Under the pieces are notes generated by a model, which saw only the letters and a program-made list of their open reading frames with translations, made no database searches and had not been told where the DNA came from. The translations under genes and the position numbers were made by a program. This document shows, piece by piece, positions 36,586 through 45,100 of a stretch of 64,000 nt of DNA (the stretch's first letter is position 1; each line of letters starts with the position of its first letter). Origin of the DNA: Niastella koreensis GR20-10 (GTDB lineage Bacteria > Bacteroidota > Bacteroidia > Chitinophagales > Chitinophagaceae); contig NC_016609.1 in the NCBI RefSeq assembly GCF_000246855.1, positions 6,584,744 through 6,648,743 of the forward strand. Direction: 5' to 3'.

Positions 36586-36930
36586 TTACCGGTTTGCCGG
36601 CTTCCGGTCGCCGGTTCGTTCCAAATGTTTCATTATTAACTAAATATACTTTTGCATCCCAGGATTTTGATATGTTATCCCAGGATTTCAGTTCAGTTTC
36701 CTAGGATTTCACTACGGTTTCCCAGGATTTTGATATATTATCCTAGGATTTCAGTAAGATTTCCTGGGATTTCAGTATGATTTCCCAGGATTTCAATACA
36801 TTTTCCCAGGATTTCAATATTTTTTCCCAGGATTTTGATGCGTTTTCCCACACACTTTGCAGGCATTCACCAACTGGAACATTTTTTTAATCAGTGTTGA
36901 AATAACGATTATAAAAATTACCTTCACTTT
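36586..36930. other. 345-bp intergenic region containing the 21-bp array
   Basis: Between lacI and rpiA, both on the plus strand. 36586-36657 is unique sequence, 36658-36846 is the tandem array, and 36860-36930 is AT-rich and presumably carries the rpiA promoter. No ORF is supported: the array contains stops in its frames. Confidence 0.75.
36658..36846. repeat. Tandem array of nine 21-bp repeats
   Basis: Nine consecutive units, each exactly 21 bp, opening CCCAGGATTT (or CCTAGGATTT, CCTGGGATTT) followed by an 11-base variable part rich in T and A (TTGATATGTTA, CAGTTCAGTTT and so on). A truncated tenth unit CCCA begins at 36847. The first half of each unit is conserved and the second half varies, always with the same length. 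Located directly upstream of rpiA. Confidence 0.95.
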
Positions 36931-37614
36931 ATGCTTACGCAGGACGAGATCAAGCAGTTAGTAGCTAAGCAGGCTGCTCAACTGGTTCAAAATAACATGA
37001 TAGTTGGTATTGGTTCAGGCTCTACGGTTTACTGGCTTATTATGGAGCTGGGTAAACAGGTAAAAAAGGGTCTGCTGTTCCAGGCTGTTCCCACCTCTAA
37101 AAAAACGGCCGCCCTGGCTGCCCAGCAAAACATTCCCCTGGCCGAATTGAATGACGTGAACGCGATTGACCTCACTATCGACGGAGCCGACGAAATAGAT
37201 CCCAATCTGCAAATGATAAAAGGCGGCGGTGGCGCCCTGCTGCAGGAGAAAATGGTGGCCGCAGCCTCCCGCGAACTGCTCATCCTGGCCGATCATACCA
37301 AACTGGTGCAACACCTGGGCCAGTTCCCCCTGCCAATAGAGGTGATCCCCTTTGGCTGGAAACAGGTTCAACGCGAGATCCGCGAAACCTACCAGGTTGA
37401 ACCCACCTTACGCATGCTGAACGATCAACCCCTTGTTTCAGATCATGGGCATTATATCCTCGACTGCCCCTTTCAGAAAATTGAAAATCCCGATATTTTA
37501 ACGTACGAACTCAATGGCATTCCCGGCGTAGTTGAGAATGGCTTGTTTGTGAATATGGCGGATTTGGCGTTGATAGGGTTCCCTGACGGTCGTACTGAAA
37601 CAATGCATAAATAG
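36931..37614 (+). CDS. rpiA: Ribose-5-phosphate isomerase A
   Basis: Interconverts ribose-5-phosphate and ribulose-5-phosphate in the pentose phosphate pathway; cytoplasmic. 227 residues, normal length. All RpiA landmarks are present: GIGSGSTVYWLI (about residues 27-38), TIDGADEIDPN (catalytic Asp, about 85-95), MIKGGGGALLQEK (catalytic Glu; about 98-110), and GIPGVVENGLFVNMADLALIG at the C-terminus. ATG at 36931. Not obviously linked to the pectin locus; preceded by the 21-bp tandem array. Confidence 0.97.
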   Translation: MLTQDEIKQLVAKQAAQLVQNNMIVGIGSGSTVYWLIMELGKQVKKGLLFQAVPTSKKTAALAAQQNIPLAELNDVNAIDLTIDGADEIDPNLQMIKGGGGALLQEKMVAAASRELLILADHTKLVQHLGQFPLPIEVIPFGWKQVQREIRETYQVEPTLRMLNDQPLVSDHGHYILDCPFQKIENPDILTYELNGIPGVVENGLFVNMADLALIGFPDGRTETMHK

Positions 37615-37919
37615 ATTTATCAGTTTACAATGTAGTTTTCGGATCAAAGAAAGGCCGTTTATAAGTTATTTAGTTCGTTAGTTTTTTAGTTATTAAGTTC
37701 TTAGGTTCGTAAGTTATTGGGTTATTAAGTTTGAGGTTCCAGGTTTCGCGACCTTCATTTCTGCCCTCTGCCTTTTGCCTTTCCTTTATCAACCCTGTCA
37801 ACTCCGTCAACTCTATCAACCTACCTCTTCCTGGTCAACTGGTTAACTGGTCAACTGATCAACTTCCTACCATAAATCAGATGTAGTTTTCGTATCTTAG
37901 ACTATATCAGATTACAAAA
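37615..37919. repeat. 305-bp intergenic region with word repeats and a 16-bp direct repeat
   Basis: 37665-37735 holds ttagttattaagttcttagg words and 37795-37863 holds gtcaactccgtcaac and ctggttaactggtcaac words. ATGTAGTTTTCGGATC (37630-37645) and ATGTAGTTTTCGTATC (37881-37896) are near-identical copies at the two ends, the second about 25 bp before the MocR-type start codon, and could be regulator binding sites. Confidence 0.65.
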
Positions 37920-39359
37920 ATGCCCAAGAATAAACCAGCCGGCACCGACCACCTGTACCTGCAGATTGCGGGAAGCCTGGAACAAATGATCCATAACGAT
38001 ATTCTAAAGATCGGCGATAAGCTGCCTTCGGTGCGGATGTTGAGCGATGAATATGGCATCAGCATGGGTACTGCATTTCAGGCCTACTATTACCTGGAGG
38101 GTAAAGGACTGATCGAGTCGCGGCCCAAATCGGGCTATTATGTGCGGTTCAACCAGAAACGTTTTCCCGCATTGCCTGCTGCTGCAAAGCCGGAAGCCAT
38201 GACCGAAACCATCAGCCTTGATGAAATGGTCACCGCTGTTTTTAAAAAATTAAGCGCCACCGATGTTACCAACCTGGCGGTGGCAGCGCCTGCCATGGAG
38301 CTGATCCCTGCCGCCAAACTGAATAAATCGCTGGTGCATGCCTTCCGCCATTCGGCCAGCAGTTGTTTGCATTATGAAGATGTACAGGGGAACCTGGAAC
38401 TGCGTAAACAGGTTGCCCGCATGGCTTTTAACTGGGGTGGAAAGGTTAACGCCAATGATGTGGTGATCACGGCCGGTTGTATGGAAGCATTATCTATATC
38501 GCTGCAAACAGTTACCCGTCCGGGTGATACGGTGGCTATTGAATCGCCTACTTTCTTTGGCATTTTCCAGGTGATGGAATCATTGGGCTTGCAGGTGATA
38601 GAAATACCTACCGATGCTGTTACCGGCATCGATTTGAACTACCTGGAGGAGGCCATTCCAAAATCAAATATCAAGGCCTGTGTGTTTGTGCCCAGCTTTA
38701 ATAATCCGCTTGGCTGTTGTATGCCCGATGAAAATAAAAAAGCACTGGTGGAATTGATCACCAAACATCGCATACCCCTGATCGAAGATGATATTTATGG
38801 GGAATTGTATTTCGGGCAGCACCGGCCGCGTTGTTGTAAAACCTATGATACCGAAGGCTGGGTGTTGTATTGCTCTTCTATCAGCAAATCACTGGCGCCG
38901 GGTTACCGCATTGGCTGGACGATCCCCGGCCGGTTTAAAGAACAATTTACCCGCCTGAAAATGCGGCACACCATCAGCGGTGTAACCATTACCCAACATA
39001 CCATTGCGCACTTCCTGGGTATTGGCCGGTTCGATTATCATTTGAAAAAATTACGGACGGCCCTGCATACCCAACAACTGCGATATGTGCAGGGCATCAT
39101 CGATCACTTTCCGGAAGACACAAAAATTTCAAGGCCGCAAGGCGGGTTTGTGTTGTGGTTGGAATTGAACAAAAAAGTAAACACCTATCAATTGTACCAG
39201 GAGGCTATCAAATACCAGGTGTCTGTTGCGCCGGGTAGAATATTTTCCATCCGCGACCGATACAGCAATTATTTGCGTATTGGTTATGGACAGCCCTGGA
39301 GTGATTCGGTAGAGAGAGGCGTTCGGATAATAGGTAGCCTGGTTAAAAAGATGGGCTGA
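37920..39359 (+). CDS. MocR-type GntR/aminotransferase-fold transcriptional regulator
   Basis: 479 residues. Winged-helix GntR domain at about 8-78 (IAGSLEQMIHNDILKIGDKLPSVRMLSDEYGISMGTAFQAYYYLEGKGLIESRPKSGY region) fused to a fold-type I PLP aminotransferase-like domain (about 105-478). PLP-site features include DVVITAGCMEALS, SFNNPLGCCMP, LIEDDIYGELYF and the Schiff-base lysine in SISKSLAPGYRIGW (Lys323). MocR proteins use PLP adducts as effector. The substrate or target gene is not evident; the neighbouring genes are rpiA and mobA, neither of which is an obvious partner. Confidence 0.93.
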   Translation: MPKNKPAGTDHLYLQIAGSLEQMIHNDILKIGDKLPSVRMLSDEYGISMGTAFQAYYYLEGKGLIESRPKSGYYVRFNQKRFPALPAAAKPEAMTETISLDEMVTAVFKKLSATDVTNLAVAAPAMELIPAAKLNKSLVHAFRHSASSCLHYEDVQGNLELRKQVARMAFNWGGKVNANDVVITAGCMEALSISLQTVTRPGDTVAIESPTFFGIFQVMESLGLQVIEIPTDAVTGIDLNYLEEAIPKSNIKACVFVPSFNNPLGCCMPDENKKALVELITKHRIPLIEDDIYGELYFGQHRPRCCKTYDTEGWVLYCSSISKSLAPGYRIGWTIPGRFKEQFTRLKMRHTISGVTITQHTIAHFLGIGRFDYHLKKLRTALHTQQLRYVQGIIDHFPEDTKISRPQGGFVLWLELNKKVNTYQLYQEAIKYQVSVAPGRIFSIRDRYSNYLRIGYGQPWSDSVERGVRIIGSLVKKMG

Positions 39360-39393
39360 TTGGAATGGAACTATGTCAACTCTATCAACTTGC

Positions 39394-40005
39394 CTATTCG
39401 GGGAGCGGCGTAATCGGGTGTTCAAAAAACATCTCTATATCAGCATTGGAATTATAGTTGCGGAAAACGTGCTGACTGCGCATGGGTAATCGCAGCGTAA
39501 CGCCTTCGTCGAAGATGGCTTGCAGACTGTAATTTTTCAGGCGGCCGATCATGATGCGTCCGGCTACTTTTTCCAGTCCCGTGCGGGTATAGATGCCACA
39601 GAAAGGCTGTGCAAAGTTCACGTCCTGGTAAACATAAAAATCTGATTGATTATCGCGCATATATTCCTGCAACAGGAAATGAATAGTACCGGCATCGAGG
39701 TCAAGCATGTCGCAGGCCAGTAACAGCAGGTCATTATCGGGGTATTGCTGGTGAACGCTGAGCAGCCCTCTCAGCGGGCCTTCCACATCGGCATTATCCA
39801 CTACCAGCAACTCGGGTGAGATCTCTTCAACATAGGTATGCACCTGTTGCTCATTTATTGAATATACCACCGGCAGGTGAAACATAGCCAGCTTTTCGTG
39901 CATATGTTTGGCCCAGATGGTATTACGAATCGGCAACAACCCCTTATCGGAGCCCATGCGTTTGCTTTCGCCCCCGCATAAAATAACACCTAACAAGTTT
40001 TCCAT
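39394..40005 (-). CDS. mobA: Molybdenum cofactor guanylyltransferase
   Basis: Attaches GMP to molybdopterin to form the MGD cofactor needed by the nitrate reductase encoded upstream; cytoplasmic. 203 residues. The N-terminal nucleotide-binding motif GVILCGGESKRMGSDKGLL (about residues 6-24) and VDNADVEGPLRGLLSVHQ, LLLACDMLDLD (metal-binding Asp) are typical MobA. ATG at 40005. It is the last gene of the minus-strand nitrate island, converging with the MocR-type gene. Confidence 0.93.
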   Translation of the reverse strand: MENLLGVILCGGESKRMGSDKGLLPIRNTIWAKHMHEKLAMFHLPVVYSINEQQVHTYVEEISPELLVVDNADVEGPLRGLLSVHQQYPDNDLLLLACDMLDLDAGTIHFLLQEYMRDNQSDFYVYQDVNFAQPFCGIYTRTGLEKVAGRIMIGRLKNYSLQAIFDEGVTLRLPMRSQHVFRNYNSNADIEMFFEHPITPLPE

Positions 40006-40039
40006 ACTATATATACTGGAAGGTTATTAATCAAAGCAA

Positions 40040-40327
40040 TCAGTCCTGCATTTTGCGGTCTGCATGCCCCAGGCTTTTGCCGGGAGCCACCACATCACGC
40101 ACCAATTGCTTCACTTCTTTAATTTCAAGGAAACCGCCCGTTTCTTTGCGATCAAAAACCCTTTGCTCCCCGATGCAAATAGTATACCGGCCACTTACTT
40201 CACTGGGTTTTAATAACACCCCCTGCAAATCATCTGCAAAGGTGGTTAACAACTCCTGTGCCATATACGCAGCTCTGAGTAACCATCCGCATTTTGGACA
40301 ATATTCTATAGTTACAGTAGGTTTCAT
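40040..40327 (-). CDS. SelT/SelW/SelH-family thioredoxin-fold protein
   Basis: 95 residues. N-terminal MKPTVTIEYCPKCGWLLRAAYMAQEL is the classic Rdx/SelW entry, with a CxxC redox motif (CPKC, residues 10-13), and GRYTICIGEQRVFDRKETGGF matches the family's central strand. Cys replaces the selenocysteine found in animal homologues. ATG at 40327. It sits between mobA (34 bp gap) and the rubredoxin fusion gene within the nitrate island. A redox or chaperone role there is a guess from location only. Confidence 0.88.
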   Translation of the reverse strand: MKPTVTIEYCPKCGWLLRAAYMAQELLTTFADDLQGVLLKPSEVSGRYTICIGEQRVFDRKETGGFLEIKEVKQLVRDVVAPGKSLGHADRKMQD

Positions 40328-40414
40328 GAAACAAAGATAAGGGTTCAGGCGAACCGGAGAACCTAATGTAAGTCACAAATTGGGGAGATGACCTGTGGCC
40401 TTCCAGTACCGGCG

Positions 40415-40471
40415 CCCCTTCGACTGCGCTCAGAGCTTTATGGCCCTGATCCTTCGACTCTGCTCAGGATC
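40415..40471. repeat. Two CCTTCGACTCTGCTCAG-type repeats
   Basis: CCCCTTCGACTGCGCTCAG (40415-40433) and GATCCTTCGACTCTGCTCAG (40448-40467), the second completed to a GATCCT/AGGATC inverted repeat. They lie in the gap between the SelW-like gene and the rubredoxin fusion. This word is commonly seen in intergenic DNA of many Bacteroidota, from general knowledge, not checked here. Confidence 0.7.
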
Positions 40472-40516
40472 TCAATGAAAACAGAATGTTAAATATGGAT
40501 ATTAACTATTGTTAGT

Positions 40517-42004
40517 TTATGCTTTTGCCCCTTCGGCCTTTACTGCCTCAAATTCCGATTTTGCCGATTCACAAACCGGGCACTGATAAGTGGCGGGCAG
40601 TTGATCAAATGGGGTGCCGGCGGCAATGTCGTTTATGCTATCGCCATACTGTTCGTCATACACGGTAAAGCAGTGCTTACACTGATGTATAACGGGTACA
40701 TTCACCGGTGTTTTAGTGACGGTTTCCTGTACCACCTCCTGGCGGTATACATTATGCAGGATCTTGTCTGCCTCGGTAGTGAGTTCATAAAAATACTTAC
40801 ACAACGAAATCAGGTAAGCGCCCAGCTCTTCTTTCTGCACCGCACTTCTGAATAAAATATATTCGCGCGAGTTGGGATTGAAATCTTTCGTGTACATGAT
40901 ATCGTACCGGTTCATGGCCGCACTTTTGTTACGGCTTGCATTCTGCTGCCTGGCAATTACCACTGCTCCAAACAACCCAAACAGCCCCGATTTGGATTTT
41001 GTTTTGATAGCAAAACTTAGTCCGTGAGTACGCACATCATCTTTATCAAACTGACGAATAATATATCGTTTCAAATTCAGTCCTTCTTCATTCAGGTCCT
41101 CCACCTGCCAGTTCAGTTCATTGGCGGCATGGTGCACATTGATGCGGTACGTGTTCAACACGTATTCCCATGCGGTGCGGTCGTTTTGCGCAATACCTTT
41201 TACAATAAGCGATTTCCAGGGTGTAACGTACAACTGCCCTACTTTGGTTTTCAAACACAACGAAGCAATGTCTTTCAAAAATGAAACCGGGAAACATTCA
41301 TCGCGGCGATAAATACCTAACCATGTTTTTTCACCATAGCGGTTGAACCCCTCGTAATATGGCAACGCGAATTTGGGGATAGCCAGTTCGCTGCTAACCG
41401 GCTGCGTTACGAATAACTGTTTGCTGTGCACCGTTTCATACAACGCATCGCCATCCGTTAAGGTGGGATTAGCGATTATCGCTTCTTCCAGCAACCAGGT
41501 CATGCGGGGAATGTCGTCGGAATAGATCAACCCCTTCCAGCAATAAATAACCGTGGTCTTGGGAAAACGCACATATAAATACCAGTAATTATTTACCGGT
41601 GATGAAATAAAATTGATATTACCGGTAAAGAAGGGAATAAAACTCTGACTGGCATCAACCAGATTCAGTTTCATTTTTGGCCGGTAATCGAACAACCCCA
41701 GAATATCTTTATACACACCCTCGCTTAACCAATTGGCGTTTTGAAAAACATCTTCCGCTACATACGAGGTTAAAATATTGGAATACTCATCATGATTGGC
41801 TTCATAAAAAACACCCAGCTGGTCCAGCTCTTTGCGAAACTCTTTTTCGTTGGAGCTATCGGCCACAAAATACAATTGCTGGCGGTTCCCGAACTGTACC
41901 TGGTCAACACCACAACGTTCTGCCGCTTCCATCCAGGTATGCAAATCACCGGCTGCCATTATTCCGCCTGGAAGATTGATCTTTATATGATGATACTTTC
42001 GCAT
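40517..42004 (-). CDS. NirA/sulfite-reductase-like ferredoxin-half-domain protein fused to rubredoxin
   Basis: 495 residues from ATG 42004 (MRKYHHIKINLPGGIM); the longer upstream frame translates word repeats and is rejected. Residues about 5-80 (LPGGIMAAGDLHTWMEAAERCGVDQVQFGNRQQLYF) resemble the first nitrite/sulfite reductase ferredoxin-like half-domain, and about 245-300 (KTKVGQLYVTPWKSLIVKG) the second. The four cysteines that bind the 4Fe-4S/siroheme centre are absent, since no CxxxxxC...CxxxC pair exists. Residues about 438-485 are a rubredoxin (CKHC near 440 and CPVC near 475, with YDEQYGD and GTPFDQLPATYQCP). It lies between the nitrate reductase fusion and the SelW-like gene, so a dedicated electron carrier or assembly subunit for nitrate reductase is the best inference. 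Catalytic nitrite reduction is unlikely. Confidence 0.85.
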   Translation of the reverse strand: MRKYHHIKINLPGGIMAAGDLHTWMEAAERCGVDQVQFGNRQQLYFVADSSNEKEFRKELDQLGVFYEANHDEYSNILTSYVAEDVFQNANWLSEGVYKDILGLFDYRPKMKLNLVDASQSFIPFFTGNINFISSPVNNYWYLYVRFPKTTVIYCWKGLIYSDDIPRMTWLLEEAIIANPTLTDGDALYETVHSKQLFVTQPVSSELAIPKFALPYYEGFNRYGEKTWLGIYRRDECFPVSFLKDIASLCLKTKVGQLYVTPWKSLIVKGIAQNDRTAWEYVLNTYRINVHHAANELNWQVEDLNEEGLNLKRYIIRQFDKDDVRTHGLSFAIKTKSKSGLFGLFGAVVIARQQNASRNKSAAMNRYDIMYTKDFNPNSREYILFRSAVQKEELGAYLISLCKYFYELTTEADKILHNVYRQEVVQETVTKTPVNVPVIHQCKHCFTVYDEQYGDSINDIAAGTPFDQLPATYQCPVCESAKSEFEAVKAEGAKA

Positions 42005-42119
42005 ACTTAGTTCTAAGTTTTTAGTTAAGGGGGCAGAGTTCCGAGTTCCAGGTTCCGAGTTCCAAGTTGCCGCGCAGCGGTGTATTGCTTTTTGCTTTAA
42101 GCTTTCGGCTTTCAGCTTG
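42005..42119. repeat. Intergenic word repeats
   Basis: Contains gagttccgagttccagg words (42035-42067) followed by gctttttgctttaagc and cggctttcagc words up to the nitrate reductase stop codon. No gene. Confidence 0.7.
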
Positions 42120-45100
42120 CTACTTTGCAAGCACGTTGCTTGTTACTCCCGCTAAGGTTTCTTCTAAAATCCTTTGCACTTCCGGTCTGCATGATCCACA
42201 TCCAGTGCCCGCCCCTGTTGATGAACACAATTGCTTAAAGTCGGTACAACCTTCGTTGATCTTGTTCTTCAGGTTTTCACTGCCCACATTGTTGCAACTG
42301 CATACCAGCCTGCCTAATACCGGTTCGGCTTTTTTGCCGCTGCGTAATAATTGCAGGCGTTTTTCATTCAGCTCAATTTTGTTGGCAATGAGCTCCCTGA
42401 ATTCCTGGAACTCACTTTTATCACCAATTAATATAGCACCTACCAGGCGGTCCTGGTGAATGATACATTTTTTATAATACCGTTTTGCCTTATCCAGGAA
42501 AATGATCTCTTCATAATCATCATTGGGGCACTCAGGAATTCCTATACTGCACAGATCGAAGCCATGAATTTTAATAATGTTCATGAACAGGCTGCCTTTG
42601 TAGTAGCTGGCAATATCGCCTTGCAGATAGCGGGCCACCACATGCGCCTGTTGTTCGGCAGCCGCAGTAATGCCATATAACACGCCTTCAAATTCGGCAA
42701 TCTCTCCAATGGCAAATACATTCGGGTCGCTGGTTTGCAAACGTTCATTTACAATTACTCCGCGTTGACAATGCAAACCGGTTTCTTTGGCCAGCTCGAT
42801 GTTCGGAACTGTACCAATGGCAAATACCAGGGCATTACAATCGATCACCTTTCCGCTTTTCAGGCGAATGCCGGTTAATTCGGTACGGCCATAAAATAAC
42901 TGTACTTCATCATCATAATAGATATCGCAATTCTGGTCAACCATTTCTTCGTGTAAAAACTGGCTTCCCAACGGATCGAGCTGCCGGTCGAGGAAACGAG
43001 AAATGCGTTGGATGATGGTCACTTTTATGCCAACCTCGCGTAATGATGCTGCCAGCTCCAGCCCCAGTAATCCACCACCCACAATCACCACATGCCCATC
43101 GGAAGGCACATGGTTTTTAAATTCGTCGGCATCTGTACGGCTGCGCATGGTAAAGATCCCTTTTAATGAAGGAACATTACGCGGCATGGCTGCCCGGCTG
43201 CCTGTTGCCATCAACAACACATCGTAATAAGTAGTGCGACCCGTTGAATCGACCACGCATTTGTTCTCGCGGTCTATTTTCTCTATACTGACGCCTTTAT
43301 ATAATTTGATATTGTAACCAGGCTCTTCGGATTCTTTCATTTTGATCAGCTGCTCCCAGTTTTGGGTGCCGCTGATGTAATCGGGCAACATTACGCGATT
43401 GTAAAAAGGGAAATTCTCTTTGCTGAAGATCACCAGTTCATCTTCCTTATTCATTTCGCGGTACGATTTCACAAAACCAAACGCTCCGGCGCCAGCTCCG
43501 ATGATCACAATGCGCTGACGCGGCTTTTTATAGGGCGCTACCTGTACGGCACAGAATTTAAAATCCGGCTCCTTTGAGATGGGGTCTACCATCGCGCTGG
43601 TAACATTGTTTGCGCGGTTCAGATCACTGTTCAGGATCTTGCCCCAGTGCATGGGAATAAATACCACCCCTGGTTTTATGGTGGCCGACACCTGCGCCTT
43701 TACCCGTACTTCGCCCTGGCGCGAGCTTACCACTGCTATATCTCCATCCTTTAAATGCAGGCGGCGCGCATCGTCAGGGTGAATTTCCAGGAAGGACTGT
43801 GAAATATGTTGTTTCAGTTTATTTACCTTCCCGGTTTTGCTCATCGTATGCCATTGATCGCGAATACGGCCGGTAGTTAGAATGAACGGAAAATCGCCAT
43901 CCGGTTTTTCGCTGGTATTTTCATCCGGAACCGGGTGAATCACCGCTTTGGTGGAAGGCGTATAAAAAGTTTTGTCGGTAAACAAGCGTACAGTGCCCTG
44001 GCCGGTTTCCCCCTTTGGGTATGGCCATTGCACTGACCTCCTGTTTTGCAAAACACTATAATTTAATCCGCTGATATCGATGTTAGTGCCCTCGGTCAAT
44101 TGGGCATGCTCATCGTAAATGGCTGAGGCATTCTCAAAATCAAAACCATGATACCCCATCTTTTTCGCAAAGCGGCAAATGATCTCAGCATCGGGCAATG
44201 CTTCGCCGGGCGCATCAACGATCTTGTTCAAGTATGAAATGCGACGTTCCGAGTTGGTCATGGTGCCTTCTTTCTCCGTCCAGGAAGCGGCGGGCAGAAT
44301 CACGTCGGCATATTTCAGCGTTTCGGGTTTGTTGCTCATGTCCTGCACCACCACAAATTTCGCTTTCTTCAATCCTTCTTCAGCCACCCGCACATTGGGT
44401 AAACTAATCAGCGGGTTGGTGCAGATGATCCAGATCGCTTTCAGTTTGCCTTCGTTCAGGGCATCGAACATTTCCGTAGCCGTTAACCCGGGTTTGGGAG
44501 AAAGTTGTTTTCCGCCCCAGAACTTTTCTATTGCCGAGCGGTGTTCCGGATTGGCGAGATCGCGATGCGCAGGTAACATGTTCGACAACCCGCCTACTTC
44601 GCGGCCACCCATGGCATTCGGCTGCCCGGTCAATGAAAACGGGCCAGAACCGGGTTTGCCAATATGACCGGTAATGAGGTTGAGGTTTATTAAGCTGAGG
44701 TTTTTGTTCACCCCTACGGCACTTTGGTTCAACCCCATCGTCCACAAACTCATAAAGCCTTTGGCATTGCCGATGTGTTGCGCAGCCAGGATAATCAGGG
44801 CTTTATCAATGCCACAGATCGCGGCAGCTTCGTCGAGCGTTCTTTGAAAAACGATCTTTTTATATTGCTCATACCCTTCGGCATGGTTCTTTACAAAATC
44901 AAGATCTACATCGCCATTTTCTATCAGCAGGCGGCCAATAGCGTGGTTCAGCGTAATATCTGTTCCGGGGTTCAGTTGCAAATGCACATCGGCCAGTGAA
45001 CAGGTATCTGTTTTACGCGGATCGGCTACAATGATCTTTACATGCGGATTTGCCGCTTTATGCGCTTCTATCCTGCGCCATAAAATGGGATGGCACCAGG

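Noticed and set aside
36658-36846. CRISPR array
   Set aside because: Repeat part is only about 10 bp and the variable part 11 bp; no cas genes nearby; unit length far below CRISPR repeats plus spacers.
42005-42130. 42-residue N-terminal extension of the rubredoxin fusion
   Set aside because: Encoded by GTTCCGAG/GCTTTT word repeats and overlaps the nitrate reductase stop; the conserved domain begins at the ATG at 42004.
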